From NCBI RefSeq assembly GCF_025152405.1, contig NZ_CP102292.1:434001-498000 (forward strand): a DNA stretch of 64,000 nt, written 5' to 3'. A program made the translations under genes and the position numbers. This stretch comes from [Ruminococcus] lactaris ATCC 29176. GTDB lineage: Bacteria; Bacillota; Clostridia; Lachnospirales; Lachnospiraceae. The notes under the pieces are model-generated. The model did not search any database. It was given only the letters and a program-made list of their open reading frames with translations, and was not told the DNA's origin. Below are positions 1 to 9,700 of this stretch, piece after piece (the stretch's first letter is position 1; each line of letters begins with the position of its first letter).

Positions 1-1
1 G

Positions 2-589
2 ATTTCAAAATTTATGGCATGGCTCGGGTCACTGATCAACTGGGGAACAGAACAGCAGCCGTTTCTGATGGGCATTGTAGTATCGGTTCTGATGGGAATC
101 TTTCTGACACTGCCGATCAGTTCCGCAGCGATCGGGGTGATTCTGAATCTGTCGGGACTGGCAGCGGGAGCTGCGACAGTTGGCTGCTGCTGTAATATGA
201 TCGGATTTGCAGTCGCAAGTTATCGTGAAAATAAACTGGGTGGCTTTGTGGCACAGGGAATCGGAACGTCCATGCTTCAGATGCCGAATATCATACGGCA
301 TCCTCAGATATGGATTCCGCCGATCCTGTCAAGTGCGATCCTTGGGCCGGTCAGCACGATGCTGCTTCATATGACCAATAATGCTACGGGTTCAGGAATG
401 GGAACAGCCGGACTGGTAGGGCCTTTGATGACATGGCAGGTCATGACGGCTTCAGAAGATCCAATGATCGTTCTGGTTAAAATGATTACAATCCAGTTTG
501 TCCTTCCGGCTGTTGTGACACTTGGAATTTCAGAACTGATGAGAAAGAAAAAATGGATTCATCCGGGAGACATGAAACTGGAACTTTAA
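2..589 (+). CDS. PTS-like sugar permease, IIC component (5' partial)
   Basis: The reading frame is open to the window edge, so the N-terminus is missing. The visible 191 residues after the first Met are strongly hydrophobic, with repeated Gly-rich membrane segments and short polar loops, and a charged C-terminus (RKKKWIHPGDMKLEL). The pattern GPVSTMLLHMTNNATGSGMGTAGLVGP fits the PTS_EIIC_2 family of single-subunit IIC-like permeases, usually about 340 residues. The role would be membrane transport of a sugar or sugar-like substrate; the substrate cannot be read from this fragment. The assignment rests on family recognition only. Confidence 0.6.
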   Translation: MSKFMAWLGSLINWGTEQQPFLMGIVVSVLMGIFLTLPISSAAIGVILNLSGLAAGAATVGCCCNMIGFAVASYRENKLGGFVAQGIGTSMLQMPNIIRHPQIWIPPILSSAILGPVSTMLLHMTNNATGSGMGTAGLVGPLMTWQVMTASEDPMIVLVKMITIQFVLPAVVTLGISELMRKKKWIHPGDMKLEL

Positions 590-691
590 AATCCTTAAAA
601 ATATATAAAGGATATCAGCAATCGTGTGACACTGTGAAGAATCCATGGTATACTAAAGAAAGAAATAACAACCAAATAGGAGATGTCCACG

Positions 692-1465
692 ATGAAAAGT
701 GAACAACAGGTTGAAGCTGCAGTTAAGAGCTATGAGGATGTTGACAGTTGGAAGACCGTGATATTTTTATATAATGCGGCACTGAAAGAAGTCGGCACCA
801 AGCTTGAGATCCTGAATGATGAATTTCAGCATGTGCATCAGTATAATCCCATTGAGCATATCAAGACCAGAATTAAGACACCGGAAAGTATCGTGAAGAA
901 ATTAAAGCGTTACGGTTATGAGACCTCGATCGAGAATATGGTCCGGTATATCAATGATATAGCAGGTGTCAGGCTGATCTGCTCTTTTACCTCCGATATA
1001 TACCGGCTGGCAGAGATGATCGGGAATCAGAGTGACCTGAAAGTATTATCAATTAAAGATTATATCAAGAATCCGAAAGAAAGCGGATACAAGAGTTATC
1101 ATATGCTGGTTTCCGTACCAATCTTTCTTTCAGACAGTGTGGTAGATACGAAGGTCGAGATTCAGATCCGTACGATCGCCATGGATTTCTGGGCAAGCCT
1201 GGAGCATAAGATTTATTATAAGTTCGAGGGAAATGCACCGGATTACATAAGCCGTGATTTAAGAGAGTGTGCGAAGATGGTTTCAGAGCTGGATGAGAAG
1301 ATGCTTCAGTTGAATGAAGCAATCCAGGAGTGCATTTTAAAAGAATCAGATCGGGAACGGCTGGAAGGAGTCTGCCGGGATGTAATCGGAAGCAGAGAAG
1401 AACAGAAGCTGATGTCAGCGGAGTCTGCAGCAGAAGACCCTAAAAAAGAAGATCAAAAAGGCTGA
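692..1465 (+). CDS. relQ: Small alarmone synthetase (RelQ/YjbM-like GTP pyrophosphokinase)
   Basis: This is a 257-residue RelA/SpoT nucleotidyltransferase domain without a hydrolase or TGS/ACT domains, the architecture of small alarmone synthetases that make (p)ppGpp from GTP/GDP and ATP. Recognisable motifs are RIKTPESIVKKLKRYG (substrate-binding basic stretch), NDIAGVRLIC, GYKSYHMLV and the EIQIRTIAMDFWASLEHK segment. A Met at 683 is in frame, but the AGGAGA ribosome site overlaps it and is correctly spaced for 692, so I place the start there. A promoter candidate GTGACA-17-TATACT lies at 626-654. The acidic/lysine-rich C-terminal tail is poorly conserved. Confidence 0.88.
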   Translation: MKSEQQVEAAVKSYEDVDSWKTVIFLYNAALKEVGTKLEILNDEFQHVHQYNPIEHIKTRIKTPESIVKKLKRYGYETSIENMVRYINDIAGVRLICSFTSDIYRLAEMIGNQSDLKVLSIKDYIKNPKESGYKSYHMLVSVPIFLSDSVVDTKVEIQIRTIAMDFWASLEHKIYYKFEGNAPDYISRDLRECAKMVSELDEKMLQLNEAIQECILKESDRERLEGVCRDVIGSREEQKLMSAESAAEDPKKEDQKG

Positions 1466-1527
1466 AAAAGTCAGCAGAAAAGATTAGTGCTTTATAAAAG
1501 CCGAAATAAAAACTGAATAAGGAGAGA

Positions 1528-1583
1528 AACCGGATAGGGGAAGATGATTTGCTCAGGTACATTTCCTGTATCCGGTTTTTTGT
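1528..1583 (+). terminator. Intrinsic terminator after relQ
   Basis: AACCGGATA at 1528-1536 pairs with TATCCGGTT at 1569-1577, with further pairing inside (GGGGAAGATG with CATTTCC), followed by a T run (TTTTTTGTTT). It separates relQ from the lipoprotein gene. Confidence 0.75.
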
Positions 1584-1607
1584 TTAATTTTAACGGGAGA
1601 GCAGAAA

Positions 1608-2171
1608 ATGAAAAAGAAGAGAATGGTATTAGTGATGGCTGTCAGTGCAATGTGCATGATGGCAGGATGCGGAAATACAGTAAAAGATGGAACAGAGGCA
1701 TTGGAGCAGGGAGATTATGATACTGCGATCGCTTCTTTTGAAGAGGCAGCAGGAAGTGATGATAAAGAAGAAGCAGCAGAAGGATATTGTGGACTTGGAA
1801 TGACATACTATGAGCAGAAGCAGTATGATCAGGCACTGGAGATGCTGGAAAAGGCTTTTGATAATGGGACAGTAAAGACGGCAGAGCTGTGTAATCTTGC
1901 CGGAACGTCAGCTCTTTGCAAGGAGGATTATGCAAAAGCCCTGGAGTATATCCAGGAGGGAATCGCACTGGCAGAAGAAAAGCAGGGAAATAAGAAGCAG
2001 GAAGATAAGAAGCAGGAGACGTTGCTTCAGGAGATGAAATATAATGAGATCATCTGTCTGGAAAAGACCGCAGACTGGGAAATGGCAAAAGAAAAAATGT
2101 CAGAATATCAGGCGGCTTATCCAGAGGATGAATCAGTAGCGAAAGAAGCAGAATTTTTGCAGACGAGGTAA
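1608..2171 (+). CDS. TPR-repeat lipoprotein
   Basis: The 187-residue protein has a Lys-rich start, a hydrophobic stretch and a lipobox MAGC (Cys21), so it should be a membrane-anchored lipoprotein. After the signal come about three degenerate tetratricopeptide repeats, for example DYDTAIASFEEAA, YDQALEMLEKAF and YAKALEYIQEGI, which usually mediate protein-protein contacts. It is followed after one base by hflX (stop 2169-2171, next start 2173), so the two are probably co-transcribed. The specific partner is unknown. Confidence 0.8.
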   Translation: MKKKRMVLVMAVSAMCMMAGCGNTVKDGTEALEQGDYDTAIASFEEAAGSDDKEEAAEGYCGLGMTYYEQKQYDQALEMLEKAFDNGTVKTAELCNLAGTSALCKEDYAKALEYIQEGIALAEEKQGNKKQEDKKQETLLQEMKYNEIICLEKTADWEMAKEKMSEYQAAYPEDESVAKEAEFLQTR

Positions 2172-2172
2172 A

Positions 2173-3414
2173 ATGCAGATGTATAATATGGATGATATCA
2201 GAGAACGCGTCATCCTGGTGGGCGTGGATACAGAAGGCGGTGAGACTGCAGAACGGTCATTGGATGAACTGGCAGAGCTTGCGGCTACAGCAGGGGCTGA
2301 GGTGACTGGCAGACTGATCCAGACCAGGGAGTGCGTACACCCGGCAACCTATATCGGGCGTGGAAAACTGATCGAATTAAAAGAACTGTTGTGGGAAACT
2401 GAGGCAACAGGGATCATCTGTGATGATGAACTGAGCAGTACCCAGCTTGGCAATCTGGAAGAAGAACTGGATTGCAAAGTACTGGACAGAACGCTTCTGA
2501 TCCTGGATATTTTTGCCGCAAGAGCTGTATCGGGAGAGGGAAAGATCCAGGTAGAACTGGCTCAGCTCAGATACCGGGCATCCCGTCTGTCGGGACTGGG
2601 AAGATCACTGTCAAGACTGGGCGGCGGAATCGGTACAAGAGGTCCGGGAGAAAAAAAGCTGGAAATGGATCGCCGTCTTATCCGGGAGCGGATCAGTCGT
2701 CTGAAAAAAGAACTGGCAGATGTGGAGCGGCACAGAGAATTGCTCCGCAGTCAGCGGAATCAGTCAGGAATGAAAGTGGCAGCACTGGTAGGATATACGT
2801 CAGCAGGAAAAAGCAGTATTGAAAATGCGTTGACAAATGCAGGGATTTTAGAAGATGCCATGCTTTTTTCTACGCTGGATACAACGACAAGAGCTTTGCA
2901 GCTTGACGGTACGCAGGAGATTCTTCTGACGGACACGGTCGGATTTATCAGAAAGCTCCCACATCATCTTATAGAAGCTTTTAAAAGTACACTGGAAGAG
3001 GCAAAATATGCCGATATCATTATCCACGTTGTAGATGTATCGAATCCGAGGATGGACGAGCAGATGTATGTGGTCTATGATACATTACGTCAGATGGGAG
3101 CGGAAGGAAAACCGGTGATCACACTGTTCAATAAGCAGGATCGGCTGGAAAAAGAAGAAAGTCATAAAGATTTTCAGGCAGATTACTCGATTGCCACATC
3201 GGCTAAGACCGGACAGGGGCTGGACAAACTGAAGGCAGCATTGCTGGAGATCATCCGACGGGATCAGATCTATGTGGAACGTCTGTATCCTTTTGCAGAT
3301 GCCGGTAAGATACAGATGATCCGGAGCAAAGGACAGCTTCTGTCAGAAGAGTATCTGCCGGAAGGGATTCAGATCAAAGCGTATGTTCCGCAGGATGTTT
3401 ACGGGAAACTTTAA
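2173..3414 (+). CDS. hflX: Ribosome-associated GTPase HflX
   Basis: A 413-residue protein with the HflX N-terminal domain (HPATYIGRGKL, DDELSSTQLGNLEEEL, RTLLILDIFAARA) and a Gly-rich linker (SRLGGGIGTRGPGEKKLEMDRR), followed by the GTPase domain. Visible G motifs are G1 GYTSAGKSS, G3 DTVGFI and G4 NKQD. HflX binds the 50S subunit and, in characterised bacteria, splits stalled or heat-damaged 70S ribosomes. The length is normal for the family. The start is one base after the upstream TPR lipoprotein stop, implying translational coupling. Confidence 0.96.
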   Translation: MQMYNMDDIRERVILVGVDTEGGETAERSLDELAELAATAGAEVTGRLIQTRECVHPATYIGRGKLIELKELLWETEATGIICDDELSSTQLGNLEEELDCKVLDRTLLILDIFAARAVSGEGKIQVELAQLRYRASRLSGLGRSLSRLGGGIGTRGPGEKKLEMDRRLIRERISRLKKELADVERHRELLRSQRNQSGMKVAALVGYTSAGKSSIENALTNAGILEDAMLFSTLDTTTRALQLDGTQEILLTDTVGFIRKLPHHLIEAFKSTLEEAKYADIIIHVVDVSNPRMDEQMYVVYDTLRQMGAEGKPVITLFNKQDRLEKEESHKDFQADYSIATSAKTGQGLDKLKAALLEIIRRDQIYVERLYPFADAGKIQMIRSKGQLLSEEYLPEGIQIKAYVPQDVYGKL

Positions 3415-3468
3415 ATGAAATACATTTTGTAAAAATGACCGGAGCGGTGAAAATGAATGACAGCTTTA

Positions 3469-4200
3469 TCAGATAAAGCCGCCATCCATTCCGATGATCT
3501 GCCCGGTCATATAGGACGGGGAACTGCAAAGGAGCAGAACCAGTTCAGCGACTTCTTCCGGGGATGAAAATCTGCCGGAAGGGATTTCCTCTGCAAGGGC
3601 GGCACGTTCTTCTTCGTTCAGCCGTGCATTCATTTCCGTATCAATGACACCGCAGGCGATGGCATTGACCTGGATATTACTGGGAGCAAGTTCTTTGGCA
3701 AGAGCCTTTGTCAGACCATGAATGCCGGATTTGGTTGCGGAATAGGCAGCTTCGCAGGAAGCACCGGCAGTTCCCCACATGGAAGAAATGTTGATGATCC
3801 GTCCACATTTCACAGAGACCATATGTGGAATGGCGGCACGGCAGCAATAGAAGACGGAAGAAAGATTCGTCTGAAGAAGAGAAGACCAGTCTTCGTCTGT
3901 CATATCGGTAAGCAGACCAAACCAGGCAATGCCGGCGTTATTGACCAGAATGTCGATACCGCCGGTTTCTTTTTCAATCTGACAGAACATAGATTTTACC
4001 TGGGACGGATCACCGACATCTCCGGGAAGAAGGGTACAGGTACCGCCACAGGAAAGAATCTCATCCTGTAAAGAATGAAGAAGGGCGATATTTTGACGGC
4101 AGTTGATAAATACATGATATCCGGCTTTTGCAAAAGCAATCGCACAGGCTCTTCCGATACCGCGGGAAGAACCAGTTACCAATACAGATTTTTTATTCAT
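3469..4200 (-). CDS. FabG-like short-chain dehydrogenase/reductase
   Basis: This 243-residue classical SDR has the NAD(P)-binding TGSSRGIG motif (residues 10-17), NNAG (residues 87-90), and the catalytic Ser139/Ser140-Tyr153-Lys157 set in NISSMWGT...AAYSATKSG. It ends MTGQIIGMDGGFI, typical of 3-oxoacyl-ACP reductases. It lies alone, convergent with hflX and outside any fab cluster, so it may be a second FabG or an SDR of other specificity. Its GAGGTG ribosome site (minus strand, 4211-4216) almost touches the 194-bp repeat at 4226, so its promoter must lie inside or beyond that repeat. Confidence 0.82.
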   Translation of the reverse strand: MNKKSVLVTGSSRGIGRACAIAFAKAGYHVFINCRQNIALLHSLQDEILSCGGTCTLLPGDVGDPSQVKSMFCQIEKETGGIDILVNNAGIAWFGLLTDMTDEDWSSLLQTNLSSVFYCCRAAIPHMVSVKCGRIINISSMWGTAGASCEAAYSATKSGIHGLTKALAKELAPSNIQVNAIACGVIDTEMNARLNEEERAALAEEIPSGRFSSPEEVAELVLLLCSSPSYMTGQIIGMDGGFI

Positions 4201-4225
4201 AATAATTTGTCACCTCATATATAAA

Positions 4226-4419
4226 GATGTCAGGGTCAAAAGCCCCCGACTTTGATGCCTACGGATTGCTCCGTGCTACGCACTCCAACAATCCTACCCA
4301 ATCTTCGCATATCGTGGGATTATCATCCCACTTTTATGCTCATATCGGGGCGGGTCCTAAGGTCTTTCACCCACCTATGAGCAAGCTCATGTGGGCTTAG
4401 AACTTTTGACCCTGGCATC
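4226..4419. repeat. 194-bp structured MITE-like repeat, copy 1
   Basis: A copy of a 194-bp sequence also found at 6488-6681 (same orientation, same length, only scattered differences). The ends are 17-bp near-perfect inverted repeats: GATGTCAGGGTCAAAAG at the left and the complement of GATGCCAGGGTCAAAAG at the right. This copy is flanked on both sides by ATATAAA (4219-4225 and 4420-4426), a likely target-site duplication. The interior can fold: GTGGGAT/ATCCCAC, ATGAGC/GCTCAT and GGTCT...CCCAC/GTGGG...AGACC. There is no convincing ORF. It sits between the divergent reductase and glucosaminidase genes. Confidence 0.85.
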
Positions 4420-4544
4420 ATATAAAATAGTAGTCAGTTTTCAGTTGCAGGCGTATGACAAAAGATCCATCCGATCTTTTTTAGTATAGACTCAGTATAG
4501 CATGAATAAGCTGTGAGAGGGAATGAAAATAGTGGAGCAGAAAT

Positions 4545-5363
4545 ATGGAAAATAGAAAAAGAGAACGGATCATAGAAGCCGGAATGGCATTGCTGCTTGT
4601 CATAACGCTTCTGGCAGCAGGACAGTCAGGAAAGATTCCGGTTGTGAAGAGTCAGGAGATACAGGTTCAGGCTGATTCAGGGAAAGAGAACGAAAGTAAA
4701 GAAAAAGGAAATACGGAGAATACAGATTCGGAGACAACGGGTACAGAGAAAAATTCCGGGGATACCGGGAAAAATGAAAGTGGATCTGATATGGAAAGCG
4801 TTGCAGTGGCTGCTTCTGCTGCCCAATATCCCATTATGGGAAAAAGCGATGTATCCGTACAGGAAATGGTCGATTATTTTAACAGATCAGGACGAACTTA
4901 TCCGGCTGCAGCACTGGCAGCAGGAGGGGCGGATTCTATCGAGACATTTTGCCAGATTTATTATGAAGAGGCAACTGCAGAAGGAGTCCGACCGGAAGTT
5001 GCCTATGTACAGGCAATGAAAGAAACCGGTTTTCTTCAATATGGAGGAGATGCATCCATTGAACAGTATAATTTCGCAGGGATCGGAACAACCGGAAATG
5101 GAGTGCCGGGAAATTCATATGCGGATGTGCGGACAGGAATACTGGCACAGGTTCAGCATCTGAAAGCATATGCAACAACGGAACCATTGAATGAAGCGTG
5201 TGTAGATGAGCGGTATGAATATGTAAAGAAAGCGGCAGCTCCGTATGTACAGTGGCTGGGGCAGCAGGAAAATCCACAGGGAACAGGCTGGGCGACTGGA
5301 AAGAATTACGGATATGATATCGTGGAAATGATAAAGAAAATGAGGGAGGGCAGTGAAACCTGA
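4545..5363 (+). CDS. Secreted/anchored glucosaminidase-domain protein
   Basis: A 272-residue protein with an N-terminal hydrophobic signal or anchor (about residues 12-27), then a low-complexity Glu/Asn/Thr/Ser linker to about residue 90. The C-terminal domain resembles the glucosaminidase/FlgJ-like lysozyme fold (EATAEGVRPEVAYVQAMKETGFLQYGG...NFAGIGTTGNG...ADVRTGILAQVQHLKAYA). The Glu in MKETGF is the expected catalytic acid. It should cleave peptidoglycan glycan strands outside the membrane. A terminator hairpin overlaps its last codons. Confidence 0.8.
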   Translation: MENRKRERIIEAGMALLLVITLLAAGQSGKIPVVKSQEIQVQADSGKENESKEKGNTENTDSETTGTEKNSGDTGKNESGSDMESVAVAASAAQYPIMGKSDVSVQEMVDYFNRSGRTYPAAALAAGGADSIETFCQIYYEEATAEGVRPEVAYVQAMKETGFLQYGGDASIEQYNFAGIGTTGNGVPGNSYADVRTGILAQVQHLKAYATTEPLNEACVDERYEYVKKAAAPYVQWLGQQENPQGTGWATGKNYGYDIVEMIKKMREGSET

Positions 5364-5382
5364 TGCACTGCTCTCTTTTTTT
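5344..5382 (+). terminator. Intrinsic terminator overlapping the glucosaminidase stop
   Basis: GAGGGCAGTG pairs with CACTGCTCTC across a short loop that contains the stop codon, followed by seven T residues. Confidence 0.75.
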
Positions 5383-5479
5383 AAAGAGTCACTTATACTG
5401 CGACGGGACGATTCACTTCAGTTTGTTGCTTTTATAAACAAAAAATTATATACTAAAAGAAAAATTGGGAGATCAGGGA

Positions 5480-5746
5480 ATGAAAATTAAAGAAGGATAT
5501 ATTTTAGATGAAATAGGAGATCAGAAAGTAGCAATTTCTCTGAAATGCGGGGAAAATGACTTTTCGGAGATGATTAAATTAAATGAGATAGGTGCATTTC
5601 TTTGGGAGAAGCTGTCAGAAGAAATTGAGGAAGAAAAACTGGTGGAAGCGGTGACAGAGGCTTATGATATTGACAGTGCAACAGCACGAAAAGATATAAG
5701 AAGTTTTACAGAAACCCTTGAAAAAAATGGTATTTTGGAACGGTGA
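5480..5746 (+). CDS. PqqD-like peptide-binding protein
   Basis: An 88-residue PqqD-family protein (winged-helix RiPP recognition-element fold): KIKEGYILDEIGDQKVAIS, then LNEIGAFLWEKL and EEKLVEAVTEAYDID, ending with FTETLEKNGILER. An upstream TTG at 5465 is in frame, but GGGAG at 5467-5471 is spaced 8 nt from the ATG at 5480. A promoter candidate TTGCTT-17-TATACT lies at 5426-5454. PqqD domains bind precursor peptides in RiPP pathways. The only partner here is the HPr-kinase-like gene that begins directly at the stop codon. Confidence 0.8.
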   Translation: MKIKEGYILDEIGDQKVAISLKCGENDFSEMIKLNEIGAFLWEKLSEEIEEEKLVEAVTEAYDIDSATARKDIRSFTETLEKNGILER

Positions 5747-6463
5747 ATGATGGAAAAAAGAAAAAGATATCGGATTGCAGATGCGGAAATTGAAATTGCA
5801 TTTACAGAAAATTATACAGAAATAATATGCCGGGATTATGAAGTGAAGGCAGAGGGCAAACCAGATTTTGTAATTGAAGTTACAGACGAGGAAGTTGAAA
5901 GAGAAAAAAAGAAAAGTGAACCGGGGGCATCAAAAGGAATTATTGAGTCATTGGCAATTTACAGAAAATTGTGTGAAAAAATACTGGACAGAAATTGTGT
6001 CCTGTTTCATTGCTCTGCTGTTGCTGTGGATGGAAAAGCATACTTGTTTACGGCTGCAAGCGGAACAGGAAAATCCACGCATACAAGGATGTGGAGACAG
6101 CATTTCGGCGGCAGGGCAGTGATGGTTAATGACGATAAACCGATTCTTCGGATAAAAGATGATGGAATTTATGTATGTGGAACTCCGTGGTGCGGGAAGC
6201 ATGGATTGCAGACAAACGTGGAAGTGCCGGTGCAGGGGATCTGTATTTTGAGAAGAGGAGAAGAAAATATGATCAGAAAAATTTCTGCAATAGATGGATA
6301 TCCGGATCTGTATAAGCAGACTTACCGTCCCGGTGAAAAGGACAAGATGTTAAAGACACTTTCGATGATTAAACAGATGGCAGAAAGACTTCCGCTATAT
6401 GAGATGCATTGTACGATATCGGAGGAGGCAGCAGTTATGGCATGGGAGAGGATGAAGCCGTAA
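5747..6463 (+). CDS. HPr-kinase-like P-loop protein paired with PqqD
   Basis: The 238-residue protein has a Walker A motif AASGTGKST at about residues 103-111 and a Walker B-like VNDDKP at about 127-132, within a C-terminal domain like HPr kinase or PEP carboxykinase-like kinases (HCSAVAVDGKAYLFTAASGTGKSTHT...GTPWCGKHG). The N-terminal 80 residues are variable. It starts at the base after the PqqD stop (an alternative ATG lies at 5750), so the two are certainly co-translated. Such HprK-like/PqqD pairs occur in ribosomal-peptide cassettes. No precursor peptide, protease or cyclase gene is nearby, so the substrate is unknown. Confidence 0.75.
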   Translation: MMEKRKRYRIADAEIEIAFTENYTEIICRDYEVKAEGKPDFVIEVTDEEVEREKKKSEPGASKGIIESLAIYRKLCEKILDRNCVLFHCSAVAVDGKAYLFTAASGTGKSTHTRMWRQHFGGRAVMVNDDKPILRIKDDGIYVCGTPWCGKHGLQTNVEVPVQGICILRRGEENMIRKISAIDGYPDLYKQTYRPGEKDKMLKTLSMIKQMAERLPLYEMHCTISEEAAVMAWERMKP

Positions 6464-6487
6464 GAACGACCTGTAATGAAATAAAAT

Positions 6488-6681
6488 GATGTCGGGGTCA
6501 AAAGCCCCCGACTTTGATGCCTACGGATTGCTCCGTGCTACGCACTCCCACAATCCTACCCAATATTCGCATATCGTGGGATTATCATCCCACTTTTATG
6601 CTCATAGCAGGGCGGGTTCTAAGGTCTTTCACCCACCTATGAGCAAGCTCATGTGGGCTTAGACCTTTTGACCCTGGCATC
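6488..6681. repeat. 194-bp structured MITE-like repeat, copy 2
   Basis: The second copy of the repeat at 4226-4419, same length and strand, with the same 17-bp terminal inverted repeats and interior hairpins. I see no clear target-site duplication here. Its right end is 48 bp before the sialidase start, leaving little room for a separate promoter, so sialidase transcription must start within, beyond or right at the edge of the repeat. Confidence 0.85.
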
Positions 6682-6729
6682 TCAATATTTTGATAAGCAT
6701 GAAAAAGTTTTGAGAAAAGAGGGAGAAAA

Positions 6730-9700
6730 ATGAAGAACAGAAAAAAAGTATTATCATTTCTGCTGGCAGGTGTTCTTACTTTGGGGTGCTTTCCGGTGAC
6801 AGCCGGAGCAACGAATAACTCAAAGGACGGAACAAAGCCGGCAGATGGAACAACAGTGGAGCAGCCGTTCCCGAAAACGTTGTTTTTGGAGGAACATAAT
6901 TCATCCAAAGGATTTACAAGATTCCGTATTCCTGCCTTGGTAACTGCAGGTAATGGAGCATTAATTGCAGCAACAGACATCCGATGGGATATTTGCGGAG
7001 ACGGAGCAGGATTGGATACGGCAGTATCAAGATCCACAGATAATGGAGCAACCTGGTCTTATACGGTAGCTAATTATCTGGGAGATAACGGAAACCGGTT
7101 TAATCGTGATTCAACAGCATTTATTGATCCTGCATTGCTTGCTGACGGAGATACAATCTACCTCGCATGTGATTTGTTGCCGGCAGGTCTGGCAGTTGCA
7201 AATGCAGCAAGATATCCGGCGAAGGCAGGAAGTACAGGTTATGATACAAATGGAAATCTGCTTCTTGCACTCAGTACAACCAGTGTAAATGGTCTTTCCA
7301 GTTCAACAGCACGTGCTGCTGCAAGTTATGATTATCATCTGGAAAAAAAAGCCGATGCGACATCTGAGTCCTGTTATGAAATCAAGAATAACAGTACCAG
7401 TGAAGTTGTAGACGGAGACTATACGATCGATGATCATTTTAACATTAAGAGTGCAGACGGAGCAGTAGATACAAACCTGTTCTGTGGAGATACACCGTAC
7501 TTCCAGTTTCCAACGGATTTTCTTTATATTACAAAATCAACGGACAACGGAGCCACATGGTCAGCACCGCAGCTTGTAGATGCCAAGAATGAATCCGAGC
7601 AGGTATTTCTGATCGGACCGGGACGAGGAATTACAACTTCTACGGGAAGACTGATCTTCCCGTGCTATCAGTATACAAGTGGAGTTCAGAGAACATCTAC
7701 AATCTATTCTGATGATGAGGGAATAACCTGGCATCGCGGAGCTACTGTATCAGGCAACAGCTCTGAAGCAGTTATTACAGAAGCAGATGGAAGATTGTAT
7801 CTGTTTGTGCGTATGTCCAATGCCTATTATATATCTGAGGATGATGGACTTACATGGTCAGAACCAAAAGAGACAGGTTTTAAGTATAATAACAATTGCC
7901 AGTTAAGTGCCATTACATATTCAAAGAAAGTAAACGGAAAGACTGCAATTCTTTTTGCAGGTCCATCTGATACATCAGCACGTAATTCAGGACGTATCTG
8001 GGTTGGTCTGGTACAGGATGACGGAAGCCTTCAGTGGCTGGATAATCCGTATGTAGTCAATGATGGTACGCATTATGCATACTCCTGTATTACAGAGACA
8101 TCAGATGCACAGATCGGTCTTTTGTATGAAGATGAAGATGAGCAGCTTGAGTTTGATAAAATTGCAATTGATGATATCGTAAATGGTGCAGCGACCAGTG
8201 GCGTATGGGTTGAAAATGATAACGGTGCTGTAGTTAATTCTTCTGTGATCAATACAGATGCAACGGCTTCTTATGTTGTAAGATGCCTTGATGCAGATGC
8301 TGACATTACGGTTTCTTCATCTAACAGAGCAGTGTTGGATGCAACTTATGCAGATGGAAGACTGACATTGACATCCAAGGGGAATGTAACCGGTCTGAAA
8401 CAGGTGAAAGTAACTGTTAAAGCAGGTGAAGAATCTTTTATTATGAATGTGACGATTACAGATGCAGAAAAGTACAAAGTGGTCAGCCTTGAAAAAGATG
8501 AGACCAGGACATTGACAGTAAAAGACGGAAACTATGCAGATGCCGATACATCTTCTGTTGATACAGCAGTAGCGGGAGTTACCGTAACAGGTAAGGATGT
8601 ACAGGATACATATGAAAAGACGGTGGCACAGATTGCCACAGCGATGGCAACGTTTGATGGTGCAACTGTAGATCTGAGCAAATGTATGTATACATTAGAA
8701 TCAGGAAGTGACAGCTACACTTATAAAGTAAAAGCTACGGCTGCAAATGGAAACGGGATTTACCTTGGACCAAAGGCATCTTCTACTCCCGGTATTCCGA
8801 ATGTAACAACAGCAGCCAATATTACCTTTGAAAAAAATCCTTCTGATGCGATGTTCAGTATTATGGATAATTCATCAGGCGGCGGTGGAAAGTATTTGTA
8901 TTTCCACAGTACCGATGCGACAAAACTTCATTTCGACAGACAGAATGTGGCAGATGATAACTGCTGGTTTGAGTTATATACACCGTCCACATCAGCGGAA
9001 GATTATGACTTAATCAATGGATTTAAGAAAATAACAAGTGAAAAAGAACTGAAAGCCGGAGTCAGCGTGCTGATTGTGACAAAAGCAGATGCACAGGGTA
9101 ACAGATATATTCTGCTTTCTACTACAGGAAGTCAGAAGTATAATCATGTGGCAAAACTGGTAAAGCAGACAGCAGCGGCTACAGAGGAAGCAGCATATCC
9201 GGGAACAAGTACCGCAGTATTTGGGGATACGAATGTAAGGGGACTTTCAGAGTGTCAGTATACATTCAAGAAGATCAGCAATGGAGTTTATGCAATTTCA
9301 GGACATACAGCAGATGGAGCAACCACATTTGTAACAATGGGAACAGTAGGAATCCCGAACAAAACAGCAAAAGCCAATATTACAGTTGCTGATGTTACAA
9401 ATTCTAATGGCAAGGTATCTCTGTATGACGGATCAGCTTCACGTTACCTGTATTTCTGGAGGGATGCATCCAAACTTCATTATGACAGACAGAGAACACT
9501 TGATACAACAGCATGTGCATTTGAACTGTTTAAAAAGTCCGCAACAGCTTCAGCCGATTCACCGATCAAGGGATATGAGAAGATCACCGGAGCATCAGCG
9601 ATTGAAGATGGAGGACAGTATCTGATCGCGGCAGAGGTTGACGGAACATACTATGTGATGAACCCGACACTGGATCATTCAAACTTCAGACATGTTGCCA

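Noticed and set aside
5480..6463. A lasso-peptide or sactipeptide cluster
   Set aside because: PqqD and an HPrK-like kinase are present, but no B1/B2 protease, asparagine-synthetase-like cyclase, radical-SAM enzyme or precursor peptide.
6585..7037. 150-codon minus-strand open frame across repeat copy 2 and the sialidase start
   Set aside because: It is antisense to the sialidase signal peptide and catalytic domain, has no ribosome site, and half of it lies in a non-coding repeat.
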